The notes under the pieces: model-generated
Database searches by the model: none
The model's input: the letters and a program-made list of their open reading frames with translations, nothing else
What the model was told of the DNA's origin: nothing
NCBI GenBank assembly: GCA_012514615.1
Contig: JAAYZY010000122.1
Span: forward strand, 1-24,689
Length of the DNA: 24,689 bases
Origin: Chloroflexota bacterium
Lineage (GTDB): Bacteria > Chloroflexota > Anaerolineae > DTPP01
Reading direction: 5' to 3'
In this document: positions 15,372 through 23,669 of the stretch, piece after piece
Position numbering within the stretch: position 1 is the first letter of the stretch
How the letters are laid out: each line of letters begins with the position of its first letter
Program-made: the position numbers and the translations under genes

Positions 15372-18300
15372 ATGACCAAGCCCCCAGCACCGCCGATGCG
15401 CCTGGCCCTCTGGGGGCTACTGTGTCTGGGGCTCCTGTGTGGGCCGGGCGGCAGCTCCTCGGCTGGCCCGTCGGTCGCCGCCTCTGATCCACCCCCGGAG
15501 GCCCGGACGCTCTGGGAAGTTCCCAACCTGCGCCTCACCTTTGCTGGCCAGCTTGCTGAGCCTGCCCCGTGGCTGGCCGCCATGGACGGAGAGGCGATCG
15601 CCGTCCACCTCAGCCGCAGCGAGGCCGGCGCCGTGGCCCAAGGGCCGCCGCCAGACCAGGGCTGGGAGCGGGTCATCGTCCAGTTTCCTGGGGCGCCCCT
15701 GCCCGACAGTGAGGCCGACGGCCGCAGCGCTGCCCGGCCGCCCCAAGAACAAGCTTTCCTCGAGTCCCTGGAGCGGCGACAGACCCCCTACCGCCTGGAC
15801 CACCAGTACCGGCGCGTCTTCCACGGCTTGGCCCTGAGCCTCCCAACTCAAGAGGCCGCCCGGCTGCGCCGGCAGGCCGAGGCCCTGGGTCTCCAGGCCG
15901 TCTACCCCGACCGCCCTGTGCAGGCCACCCTGCGGGAGAGCGTGCCCCTCATCGGCGCCCCCCAGGTGTGGGCCCTGCGCGACGGCCAGGGCCTGCCGGC
16001 CACCGGTCAGGGCGTACGCGTTGCTGTGATCGATACCGGCATCGACTACACCCACCCCGACCTGGGGGGCGGCATCGGCCCAGGCCACAAGGTCATCACT
16101 GGCTACAACTACATCGACGGGACCACCAACCCCATGGACAACCACGGCCACGGCACCCACGTGGCCGGCATCATTGCCGCCAACGGGCAGCTCCGCGGCG
16201 TGGCTCCCGACGCCGCCCTGCTGGCCTACAAGGTGCTGGACCGCGCCGGCGAGGGGCTGGAATCCGACGTGATGGCTGCCATCGAGCGGGCCCTCGTCGA
16301 CGGGGCCCACGTCATCAACCTGAGCCTGGGCGGCGGCGGCAACCCCAACGACCCCATGAGCCAGGCGGTGGACGCCGCGGCCGACGCCGGCGCGGTGGTG
16401 GTGGTGGCTGCCGGGAACGGCGGCCGCTACGGCGGCCTGGATTCGCCGGGCGTGGCCCGTGGCAGCCTCACCGTGGGCGCCAGCACCAAGCTGGATGCCC
16501 TGGCCTCCTTCAGCTCCCAAGGCCCTGTGCCGGAAACCTGGGCCATCAAGCCAGACTTGCTGGCCCCAGGGATGGACATTGCATCCACCTGGCCTGGGGG
16601 GCGCTACGCCACCCTGAGCGGCACCAGCATGGCCGCGCCCCACGTGGCCGGCGCCGCCGCGCTGCTGCGGCAGCTCTACCCTCACGAGGGGGCCGAGCAG
16701 ACCCGCAGCCGCCTGACCAACACCGCCCGGACGTTGGCGCTTTCCCCCTATGGCGAAGGGGCCGGCCGAGTGCAGGCGCTGCCAGCCGCTCAGGCCCCCG
16801 GCCAGCTCTTGCCCCCCACCGTGAGCCTGGGCCTGGACGACCTCTCCCTGCCCATCTGGTCGGCAAGCCAGGTGCTCACCCTGACCAACTGGGCCAGCGA
16901 GACGGTCACCTGGACGCTGCGGACCGCCGTGGGCGCAGCCGGCCTCCCTGCGGGCATGGACCTCTTCCTTTACCCCAACCAAGTGACGTTGGGCCCCGGC
17001 GAGTCGGGCGAGATCCTCTTCGCGGTGACCGTGGACAACCAGCGCGTGCCAGACGTGGCCGACCACCCCTACGCCTACAGCGGCGCGGTGCTGGCCGAGG
17101 CCGGCGGCAGCCGCCTGCGGGCGCCGTTTGCCTTCATCAAGCGACCGGTCTTGCGCCTGCAGTTCGATCAGCAGCCGGCCGCCGTGGTGATCCACGACCG
17201 CGCCGCAGCCACCTACTCCCTAGCCCCAAAGGACAAGACGCTCAACGCCTTCCTGCCGGAAGGGGTCTACGACGTGGCGGTGCGCTGGAGCGGCGACGAC
17301 GGCGAACGCTATGTGGTGCGGGAAGGGGTGACCCTGACCCAGAAGGCCGAGGTGGCCATCGCCTCCAGCGAGGCGCGGCACCGGGTGGCCATGCGCCCCA
17401 AGAGCGAGGCCGGAGCCGCCGTACCCTGCAACGTCTTCCTCTTCAGCCTGAGCCACGATGCAGTGGGCTGGGTGATGTTCGCCAGCCGCCTGGCCGCCGG
17501 CGAGGCCGAAACGGTGCCGCTTGAGCTGTGGTCGTCCGACCTGAGCCCGGCATACCGCCTGCAGCTGGTGGCCGCCGAGGTGAGACAGAACCCCTACCTG
17601 CCGGCCTACCATTTCGCCAAGGAGCGTCGCGGCCTGGGAAGCAACTGGCTGCCTACCAACGCCCCACACGACCTGGCGCCGCTGCGTCAGACGCTGGGCG
17701 GGCCGGGGGCCATACGCCTGCTGGAGCAGGTCTCGCTGCGGCAAGGCGACGCCACCCTGCGCGCCGAGATCGCCCTGCCCTGGCCAGCCGGAGCCGTCCG
17801 CCTCTCGTGGCATCTGAGGCCCGACGCCCCAGAGGGCGCTCAGCCGCTGCGCCGGGCGGTGGCCCGGCCCTGGGCCGGCTTCGACGGGCAGGGGCTGCTC
17901 TACGTGGGGCCGGGGGTCTCGCCCCTGGGGCCCGGCCTGTGGCAGATCTATCCGCCGGAGAGCCTGACGCCTTCGCCAGCGGTGGTGCAGGCCACAAGCC
18001 TGCCCTTGGGTCTGTGGCCGGTGCACGCGCCCATTCAGGTGAACGCGGCCTGGGGCAGCATCACCCTGCAGGGGTGGCGGCAGCCGCGCTTCTGGCCCTT
18101 CGTGGGCCCCTGGGGCGACGCCCGCTCCGGCAACGGCCTACCGTTCGAGGTCTGGGGCCCGAACGGCCCAGTGGCCAGCGGGACCCTGCCCACCTGGGCC
18201 TGGGGGTCCGGAGGCGGCCCCACCGCCGTGCCGCTGGCCTGGAACCTCCCGGCCGGCCCATACACGGTGACCCTCCCCTACAGCAACACCCTGAACGAAG

Positions 18301-18707
18301 GGACGGCCCCGACCGCCTTGGCCGAGTGGCAGGGCGTGCTGGACACCTCACTGGCCGACAGCACGCCGCCGGCCATCTTGGACCTGCAAGTGCGAGAGGG
18401 GAACGCCGTCACGGAACGGCCGGCCGGCGAAGCTACGGTGCACTTCCGAGCGGAAGACGACCAGCAGTTGGAGACGCTGTTGGTCTGGTACGACGCGGGG
18501 ACAGGCTGGAGCCCGGTCTCACCCTACCCTGCCGGGGGCGGCGCCTACTGGTTCACTCTGCCGACCCAGCCGCCCGGCGCCGCCGTCTCGCTACGTTTCC
18601 TGGCTCAAGACGCCGCCGGCAACAGCAGCCGCCTGACCCTCCAACCGGCCTACCTCAGCGGCCAGCATCGCCAGTGGGCCCCCCTGACCGCTCGCCAGAC
18701 GCCCTAG
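15372..18707 (+). CDS. Secreted subtilisin-like serine protease (S8) with large C-terminal region
   Basis: The product is 1111 residues. A signal peptide (about 9-32) is followed by an I9-like propeptide (about 98-186) that should act as chaperone and inhibitor. The S8 catalytic domain (about 190-475) has Asp221 in VIDTGID, His260 in HGHGTHVAG, oxyanion Asn349 in AAGN and Ser419 in GTSMAAPHVAG. The remaining 600 residues look beta-rich, ending with an Ig-like stretch (about 1020-1090) and the tail WAPLTARQTP. It should act outside the cell. The start at 15372 has only a weak ribosome binding site (AAAGGG, about 12 bases away). It lies 30 bp after phoU and may be read from the pst operon. The stop shares CTAG with the convergent C1 protease. 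Confidence 0.92.
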   Translation: MTKPPAPPMRLALWGLLCLGLLCGPGGSSSAGPSVAASDPPPEARTLWEVPNLRLTFAGQLAEPAPWLAAMDGEAIAVHLSRSEAGAVAQGPPPDQGWERVIVQFPGAPLPDSEADGRSAARPPQEQAFLESLERRQTPYRLDHQYRRVFHGLALSLPTQEAARLRRQAEALGLQAVYPDRPVQATLRESVPLIGAPQVWALRDGQGLPATGQGVRVAVIDTGIDYTHPDLGGGIGPGHKVITGYNYIDGTTNPMDNHGHGTHVAGIIAANGQLRGVAPDAALLAYKVLDRAGEGLESDVMAAIERALVDGAHVINLSLGGGGNPNDPMSQAVDAAADAGAVVVVAAGNGGRYGGLDSPGVARGSLTVGASTKLDALASFSSQGPVPETWAIKPDLLAPGMDIASTWPGGRYATLSGTSMAAPHVAGAAALLRQLYPHEGAEQTRSRLTNTARTLALSPYGEGAGRVQALPAAQAPGQLLPPTVSLGLDDLSLPIWSASQVLTLTNWASETVTWTLRTAVGAAGLPAGMDLFLYPNQVTLGPGESGEILFAVTVDNQRVPDVADHPYAYSGAVLAEAGGSRLRAPFAFIKRPVLRLQFDQQPAAVVIHDRAAATYSLAPKDKTLNAFLPEGVYDVAVRWSGDDGERYVVREGVTLTQKAEVAIASSEARHRVAMRPKSEAGAAVPCNVFLFSLSHDAVGWVMFASRLAAGEAETVPLELWSSDLSPAYRLQLVAAEVRQNPYLPAYHFAKERRGLGSNWLPTNAPHDLAPLRQTLGGPGAIRLLEQVSLRQGDATLRAEIALPWPAGAVRLSWHLRPDAPEGAQPLRRAVARPWAGFDGQGLLYVGPGVSPLGPGLWQIYPPESLTPSPAVVQATSLPLGLWPVHAPIQVNAAWGSITLQGWRQPRFWPFVGPWGDARSGNGLPFEVWGPNGPVASGTLPTWAWGSGGGPTAVPLAWNLPAGPYTVTLPYSNTLNEGTAPTALAEWQGVLDTSLADSTPPAILDLQVREGNAVTERPAGEATVHFRAEDDQQLETLLVWYDAGTGWSPVSPYPAGGGAYWFTLPTQPPGAAVSLRFLAQDAAGNSSRLTLQPAYLSGQHRQWAPLTARQTP

Positions 18708-20770
18708 GGCCGCCGCAGGGTGAGGGGGATGAAGAGCGGCCGTGGGACCGCCACCGTGGCGGGGGCGGTTGGGGTAACGGTGGCCGTGTCGTCTGCACCG
18801 CACGGCGACATGCTGTGCACCACGCCCGCTGCGCTGGCGATCTCCACGCGGTCCAGGTGCGCACCGGCCTCGCGGGCGCGGAAGGTCAGGGTGTGGGAAC
18901 CGGGGGCCAGCTGCACGCTCAGCACCTGATCCCACAACCAGTCCCAGCCGCCGGGCCCCGGCTCCATCTCCCAGATCTTCTCGGCTCCGCCATCTACCGA
19001 CACCCAAAACGAGTTCCCGCTCCAACTCTCGCCACGGCCGCGGGCGAAGATGAAGTAGGTGTTGGGCGCTGTGATGGGGAGGCCGAAGCTCACGTGACCG
19101 CGGTTGGCCACGCCGCTGCTCAAGTGGAAACAGCCCGAGGCGCTCTCATCCAACGTGGCCGTCATGGGCCAGACCACGCCGCCCACCTCCGCTTCGAAGG
19201 CCATGCGCTCGACTGCGGCCGTGGTAGCCGTGGGCGTAGCGGTACGGGTGGCCGTGGGGGTTTGGGTGGCGGTCGGCGTCCAAGTGGGCTGGCCGCAGAC
19301 CTGCACCTGCGGCGTGTGCGAAACATCCGACGAAAGCTCTACCCGATCCAGCATAGCGTAGGGCTCACGCCCCCGGAAGCGCAGCGTGTGCGCCCCCTCC
19401 TGCAGGTAGACCGGCGAGCCCAGACCGGCCCACACCCATTGGCCGAGGGTCGGGGGCGCCCAGGTGAGCCAGTTGCCCGCATCCATGCGGTAGTAGAACG
19501 AATCGCTGGTGAGGCTCGTCCCCTTGCCCCTGACCCACAGGCGGTACCAACCGCCGCGGGGCAGGGTGAACGTCCAGGCAGCCTCCCCTTCATCGGTCCA
19601 GGTGCTGTAGATGTAGCCGCAGGCCGACGCCCCGCCGTCGGACCCCGCAGCCATGGGCACCTGCAGCGTCAGGTCCTCGGCCTCCACCTGGAGCGTGACC
19701 ACTCCCAGGGAGGCCGTCGCCGTCCGCGTGGGCGTGGCGGCGGCGGTTGCCGTCGCCGAAGGCGTCGCGGTGAGCGTCGCAGGAACCGTTGTGCTCGTGG
19801 GCCCGCCAGTGGAGGTTCGGGTCGCGGTTGGCGTACGGGTGGCTGTGCGGGTGGGCGTGGGCGTGGCCTCAGAAAACAGAGGGACAAAGGCCAGGTTCTC
19901 GATGTCGCACTCCCCGTAGGCGATGCGGAACCACCCTGATTCGCCCCAGTAGGCGCCCCAGCTGTTCTTGGCAATCCAGTAACCGTCGCGGTCGTTGTAC
20001 CCCACCAAGGTCACGGCATGGGGCCCCAGCTCGCCGCCGCTGGCGTGACGGTAGACCCCCCCGGTGTAGTTGTAGAAATCGGCGTAGACCATCATGGAGA
20101 CCACCACGGGGCCCCCATCGGTCAGCGCCTGTTTGATCGCCTGGCGTCCGCTCACATTCTGCCACTGGCTGATGTGCACCGTGCGGTTGGCCCAGTCGCT
20201 GCAGGGGGAACAGGTGGTGTTCTGGTCGGTGTAGGGGAAGCAGGCTTCGTCCACCACCCCGGTATCGCGCACGAAGTTGAAGGCCCCACGCAAGGTCCAG
20301 CCGGTGTCGCAGCACTGGCCACAGCCGCAGAAGAAGAGATGCGACTCAGAAAGGTCGGTGGCGGCAGCGGAGCGCTGGCGGAAGATCTTCCACCGGGATT
20401 CCACTGCCCCCAGGGCCCCGAAGGCCGCGCAAGCCCCACACAGGCGCTGGTCGCGGATCGCCGTGGTCCAGTTGAGGCCATCTACGTTGCGCCAATCCAA
20501 GGACGAAGGCGGGGACCCCAGCGCCGCCGCCTCGTCCGGCACGGCAGCGCCCCGAGGCTCGGCCAAGTACTCTTCCCAGGTGAGGCCCAAGAGCCGCAGC
20601 TTCTCAGCCCAAGTGAGGTCTGAGACGGCGGTCTGACCAGCAGCCCAGCTTTGTGGGGAGGGATAGGGCTCTTCGGCGTCCGCTGCGGCCGGCTCGCCGG
20701 CCAGCGCCCCGACCGCCACGAGCAGCGCCCCGGCCAGAAGCAGCATCCAATATCGCTTCCGTCTCGGCAT
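18704..20770 (-). CDS. Secreted papain-like cysteine protease (C1) with two beta-sandwich modules
   Basis: The product is 688 residues. A signal peptide (about 5-27) and a short pro-region lead to a C1A domain (about 88-298) with Gln108 (oxyanion hole), the nucleophile Cys114 in CGACAAF, His251 in GPHAVTLVGY and Asn269 in AKNSWGAYWGESGWF. The residue after Cys114 is Ala, not the usual Trp. A Thr/Pro/Ala linker (about 301-354) leads to a first beta-sandwich module (about 356-480), a second linker (about 496-519) and a related module (about 520-645). Both modules carry the AE..PM start and a LDRVE end, like carbohydrate-binding folds. The tail is LFIPLTLRRP. The ATG at 20770 fits the signal peptide, with AGAGGGG about 8 bases upstream. 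It should degrade proteins outside the cell, perhaps held on glycan. Confidence 0.9.
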   Translation of the reverse strand: MPRRKRYWMLLLAGALLVAVGALAGEPAAADAEEPYPSPQSWAAGQTAVSDLTWAEKLRLLGLTWEEYLAEPRGAAVPDEAAALGSPPSSLDWRNVDGLNWTTAIRDQRLCGACAAFGALGAVESRWKIFRQRSAAATDLSESHLFFCGCGQCCDTGWTLRGAFNFVRDTGVVDEACFPYTDQNTTCSPCSDWANRTVHISQWQNVSGRQAIKQALTDGGPVVVSMMVYADFYNYTGGVYRHASGGELGPHAVTLVGYNDRDGYWIAKNSWGAYWGESGWFRIAYGECDIENLAFVPLFSEATPTPTRTATRTPTATRTSTGGPTSTTVPATLTATPSATATAAATPTRTATASLGVVTLQVEAEDLTLQVPMAAGSDGGASACGYIYSTWTDEGEAAWTFTLPRGGWYRLWVRGKGTSLTSDSFYYRMDAGNWLTWAPPTLGQWVWAGLGSPVYLQEGAHTLRFRGREPYAMLDRVELSSDVSHTPQVQVCGQPTWTPTATQTPTATRTATPTATTAAVERMAFEAEVGGVVWPMTATLDESASGCFHLSSGVANRGHVSFGLPITAPNTYFIFARGRGESWSGNSFWVSVDGGAEKIWEMEPGPGGWDWLWDQVLSVQLAPGSHTLTFRAREAGAHLDRVEIASAAGVVHSMSPCGADDTATVTPTAPATVAVPRPLFIPLTLRRP
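19709..19870 (-). repeat. Low-complexity Thr/Pro/Ala linker coding stretch
   Basis: This encodes residues about 301-354 of the C1 protease, made of short irregular TPT/TAT/RT units. The DNA repeats imperfectly (GGCGTGG, GCGGTTGC and similar). A shorter stretch of the same kind lies at about 19214-19285. Such linkers join catalytic and binding domains in secreted proteins and may be glycosylated. It is not a mobile or CRISPR repeat. Confidence 0.8.
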
Positions 20771-20822
20771 GGCGATCACCCCTCTGAGGGCCGCGGCGAA
20801 CGCGCCAAGATTCACGGCCTGT

Positions 20823-20867
20823 AGTGTGCTACCCACACACTCTACCGCGCGCCATGCCGTTCTTCAA
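20823..20867 (-). promoter_or_regulatory. Candidate promoter and operator of the C1 protease gene
   Basis: On the minus strand TTGAAG (20867-20862) and TAGAGT (20844-20839) are 17 bp apart, with +1 near 20832 and a leader of about 60 nt. An inverted repeat, AGTGTG and CACACT with a 7-base spacer (20823-20841), overlaps the -10 and the start point, where a repressor would block transcription. No clear terminator for the upstream alcohol dehydrogenase gene was found in this 138-bp gap. Confidence 0.5.
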
Positions 20868-20908
20868 TGGTACCTTCGTCCCGAGGGGGGCAGCCTTCAG
20901 GAGGTCGA

Positions 20909-21937
20909 TCAGGGGATGTGCAGCACCTTGGCCCCCCGGATGCGGCCGGTCTTCAGCTCCCAGAGGGCCCGGTTGGCCTCATCCAGGGCGTACTCCTGCA
21001 CCTCTGGGCGCAGGTCGGCCGCCGCGGCCAGGGCCAAGAACTCTCGCACATCGTCCCTGGTGACGTTGGCCACACTCTTGATTTCCCGCTCCATCCAGAG
21101 GTGGGTGGGGTATTCCAGGCGCAGCAGGTGCTCCTGGTCGGCCGGCTCCTTGCGGATGGCGTTGATCACCAAGCGGCCGCCCGGCTGCAGATGGCGCAGT
21201 GCCTCCACCACCGGTTTCCAGGCCGGCGTGGTGTCGATGATGCAGTCCAGCCGCTCTGGGGGGGCGTCGGCGGTGTCGCCAGCCCAGACGGCCCCCAGCT
21301 CACGGGCAAAGGCCTGCTGGGCCTCGCGCCGGGCGAAGACCGCAACCCGAACGTGCGGGAAGCGGTGCCGCACCATCTTCAGCACCAAGTGCGCCGAAGC
21401 CCCGAAACCGGTCAGGCCCAGGGCCTGGCCATCCTGTAGGTGGCACAGGCGCAGCGAGCGGTAGCCGATGGCCCCGGCGCACAGTAGCGGGGCCGCTTCC
21501 ACGTCGGAGAACCCAGCCGGGATCGGCAGGGCGAACCCCTGCGGCACAGCCAGCCACTGGGCATACCCCCCGTGGGCGTCGCGCCCGGTGGCGCGGAAGT
21601 CGGGGCAGAGGTTCTCTTGCCCCGACAAGCAGAAGCGGCAGCGGCCACAGGCTGAGTAGATCCAGGCCACGCCCACCCGGTCGCCCACCCGATGGGCGTG
21701 GACCCCCGGCCCCAGGGCCGCCACCCGCCCCACCGCCTGATGCCCGGGGATCACCGGCAGGCGCGGCGGGGGCGTGCGTCCCTCGATCTCATCCAGCTCT
21801 GTGTGGCACACGCCGCAGGCGGCCACCCGCACCAGCACCTCGCCCGGGCCGGGCGTGGGCTCCGGCCATTCCACCCGTTGCAGCGGCGCGGGGTTCTGCG
21901 CCACGTCGGTCAGCGCCTTCAGCACCATGGCTTGCAT
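20909..21937 (-). CDS. Zinc-dependent alcohol dehydrogenase family protein
   Basis: The product is 342 residues of the medium-chain dehydrogenase family. The catalytic-zinc ligands are Cys44 in CGVCH, His66 in PGHQAVG and Cys153 in LLCAG. The position after His66 is Gln, where Glu is more common. Four structural-zinc Cys lie at 97, 100, 103 and 111. The nucleotide-binding loop is GFGASA (177-182). It probably oxidises an alcohol or reduces an aldehyde with NAD(P)H; the shape of the sequence recalls the 'adh_fam_2' group, whose substrate is not well known. AGGAGG lies about 9 bases before the ATG. It lies 27 bp downstream of the iron-sulfur protein gene and is the last gene of the leftward set. 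Confidence 0.92.
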   Translation of the reverse strand: MQAMVLKALTDVAQNPAPLQRVEWPEPTPGPGEVLVRVAACGVCHTELDEIEGRTPPPRLPVIPGHQAVGRVAALGPGVHAHRVGDRVGVAWIYSACGRCRFCLSGQENLCPDFRATGRDAHGGYAQWLAVPQGFALPIPAGFSDVEAAPLLCAGAIGYRSLRLCHLQDGQALGLTGFGASAHLVLKMVRHRFPHVRVAVFARREAQQAFARELGAVWAGDTADAPPERLDCIIDTTPAWKPVVEALRHLQPGGRLVINAIRKEPADQEHLLRLEYPTHLWMEREIKSVANVTRDDVREFLALAAAADLRPEVQEYALDEANRALWELKTGRIRGAKVLHIP

Positions 21938-21964
21938 CGTCTATCGCCTCCTGCTGGCCGCGCC

Positions 21965-22837
21965 TCACCGCTGCAGCCCACTGGGGATGCCCGACTCGCA
22001 AGGCACGCCGGTCTGGCACAGGCCGCAGCCGTAGCCCTCGAAGCCCCAGGTGGCCTGGACGTAGTCGTACACCGTGGGGCGCAGGTGGCGACTGCAGCGC
22101 TCCTTGTCGTGCCCTCTCTCGCTGATGGCCCCCACGGGGCAACGAGCGATACATTCGCCGCAGACGCCCCGGGCGAAGAACAGGCACCAGGCCCGAGGGT
22201 CGCCGTAAGGCCGAGGGGTGGGTGGGATCTGCACCCGGGCCACCACGGAACCCAGGCGCACGGCTTTGCCCAACGGGGTGATCAGGCCGTCGCACAGGCC
22301 GAAGGTGCCCAGGCCGCAGGCATGGGCGGCGTGGCGATCTGACCAGGTGGAGGCAAAGCCGAAGCGCCCAGAATCCCGCCGCCCCCATTGGGGCAGCAAG
22401 GTGGGAGCCACGGTCGGGATGCCCGCAGCGCTGAAGGCCTGCACCACCAGCCCCCGCAGCCGCACGTTCACCTCCTCGCCGAACATGCGGGAGCGGGCCC
22501 AGCGCTCGGCCGGGTAGAAGACCTCGCCACGGTTGTCGGCTTTTGCGGCCTCGGTCTGCGGCAGCGCCCAGGCGATGACAGTCAGCTCCTCAGGGCATGC
22601 CGCCTCGTCCGGGAAGGCCAGGCCGAACGCCTCCGCTGGCGTCCAGTGAAAGGGACCCACCGCCTCCTTGAACTCGTGGTAGAGAGGATCGTCGCCGCGA
22701 CTGAAGCCCACCAGCGGATCGCCCCAGGCACGCTCTGCCCACCCTGGCCCCAAGCGGTTCTTCGGGCCGCTGCAGAACTGCTGGATGAGGCCGGCGACCC
22801 AGACCGCCAGACTGTCGGGGGACATGGGTTGGTCCAT
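21965..22837 (-). CDS. QueG-like iron-sulfur protein
   Basis: The product is 290 residues. The central part (about 163-200, with STWSDRHAAHACGLGTFG and LITPLGKAVRLGSVV) resembles the core of epoxyqueuosine reductase-like proteins. The C-terminal part has Cys at 218, 226, 229, 233, 248, 271, 274 and 280, including VCGECIARCP and CGLCQTGVPC, enough for two 4Fe-4S clusters. It is shorter than QueG (about 350-380) and lacks its C-terminal HEAT-like part, so true queuosine function is doubtful. It is a probable electron-transfer or reductase protein. The start was set at 22837, not 22843, because AAGGAGG touches the first ATG but lies 6 bases before the second. It lies between the SGNH lipoprotein and the alcohol dehydrogenase. 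Confidence 0.82.
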   Translation of the reverse strand: MDQPMSPDSLAVWVAGLIQQFCSGPKNRLGPGWAERAWGDPLVGFSRGDDPLYHEFKEAVGPFHWTPAEAFGLAFPDEAACPEELTVIAWALPQTEAAKADNRGEVFYPAERWARSRMFGEEVNVRLRGLVVQAFSAAGIPTVAPTLLPQWGRRDSGRFGFASTWSDRHAAHACGLGTFGLCDGLITPLGKAVRLGSVVARVQIPPTPRPYGDPRAWCLFFARGVCGECIARCPVGAISERGHDKERCSRHLRPTVYDYVQATWGFEGYGCGLCQTGVPCESGIPSGLQR

Positions 22838-22870
22838 GGGCATCCTCCTTGGCTCAGGGTAGGCGCGGTC

Positions 22871-23584
22871 TCAGCGCGTTGGGCCCTTCAGGGCAGCCAA
22901 CGCCTCCGGCAACGCCAGCGCGACCCACTGGGCATACATGGCCCCGGAGGGGTGCAGGCCGTCGGCGGCCAGCAGGGTGCGGTCGTTGGCGGCCAGACGG
23001 GAGATGGGGGTGACATCCACATAGCGAACCCCGGCTTGGGCCGCCTCCTCCCGGTTGACGGCGTTGAACAGATCGATCTCGGCGGCCATGCGCCCGGGGT
23101 CTTGCCCCTGGGCAAACGGCGTCACCCCCCAATCGGGGATGGAGAGGACCAGAACCCGTTGGGGCCGCCCGCCGGCGAAGCCGATGGCCCGCTCCAGCAG
23201 GGTGCGGAACTGGGAGCGGTACTCCTCAGCGTCCCGGCCTCGGTACTGGTTGTTCACGCCGATGAGCAGCGAAACCAGGTCGAACGGCGCCTGCTCTTCC
23301 ACCTCGTCGATGGCTGCCAAGAGCTCGTGGGTCACCCAACCGGTGCGGGCCACGATGAGGGGCGGCTCCACCTCGTAGCCCTCCTGCCGCAAGGCAGCCG
23401 CTAGCTGCACCGGCCAGCGGTCGGCCGGCTCCACGTCGTGCCCGATGGTGTAGGAATCGCCCAAGGCCAAGTAGCGGATCACCTCTCCCCCTCCAGGCGC
23501 GGGGGCGCAGCCGACCAGCAGCCCCGTCACGGCTGACAGCAGCAGTACCGTACACACCCATCGCACCCCACGGTTCATGGTCAT
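22871..23584 (-). CDS. SGNH-hydrolase lipoprotein (GDSL-type esterase)
   Basis: The product is 237 residues with a lipoprotein signal (LVGC, lipid Cys at residue 26) and an SGNH/GDSL hydrolase domain from about residue 35. Block I is ALGDSYTIG with Ser44, block III is LIGVNNQ with Asn111, and block V is ADGLHPS with Asp208 and His211. It should cleave an ester (acyl or acetyl group of a lipid or glycan) outside the membrane. The start at 23584 was chosen because the predicted transcription start falls on the same base and there is no ribosome binding site; the ATG at 23578 is an alternative. The iron-sulfur gene starts 33 bp downstream, so this is the first gene of a three-gene leftward set. 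Confidence 0.9.
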   Translation of the reverse strand: MTMNRGVRWVCTVLLLSAVTGLLVGCAPAPGGGEVIRYLALGDSYTIGHDVEPADRWPVQLAAALRQEGYEVEPPLIVARTGWVTHELLAAIDEVEEQAPFDLVSLLIGVNNQYRGRDAEEYRSQFRTLLERAIGFAGGRPQRVLVLSIPDWGVTPFAQGQDPGRMAAEIDLFNAVNREEAAQAGVRYVDVTPISRLAANDRTLLAADGLHPSGAMYAQWVALALPEALAALKGPTR

Positions 23585-23590
23585 GCCGCC

Positions 23591-23618
23591 ATCATACCAC
23601 AAGGCGCACCCAGGGCAA
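23591..23618 (-). promoter_or_regulatory. Promoter of the SGNH-hydrolase set, probably leaderless
   Basis: On the minus strand TTGCCC (23618-23613) and TATGAT (23596-23591) are 16 bp apart. Seven bases after the -10 is 23584, the A of the start codon. The six bases between are GGCGGC, with no Shine-Dalgarno. The transcript therefore likely begins at the ATG. Confidence 0.65.
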
Positions 23619-23669
23619 GGGTTCCCCGCCCCCCGCGTCGGTGTGGTCTGCCCCAGGCCGGGTAGCGGC

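Noticed and set aside
15417..17195. 592-codon minus-strand frame opposite the S8 protease
   Set aside because: The plus strand encodes a complete catalytic triad and propeptide; the antisense frame is Gly/His/Val-rich with no recognisable motif.
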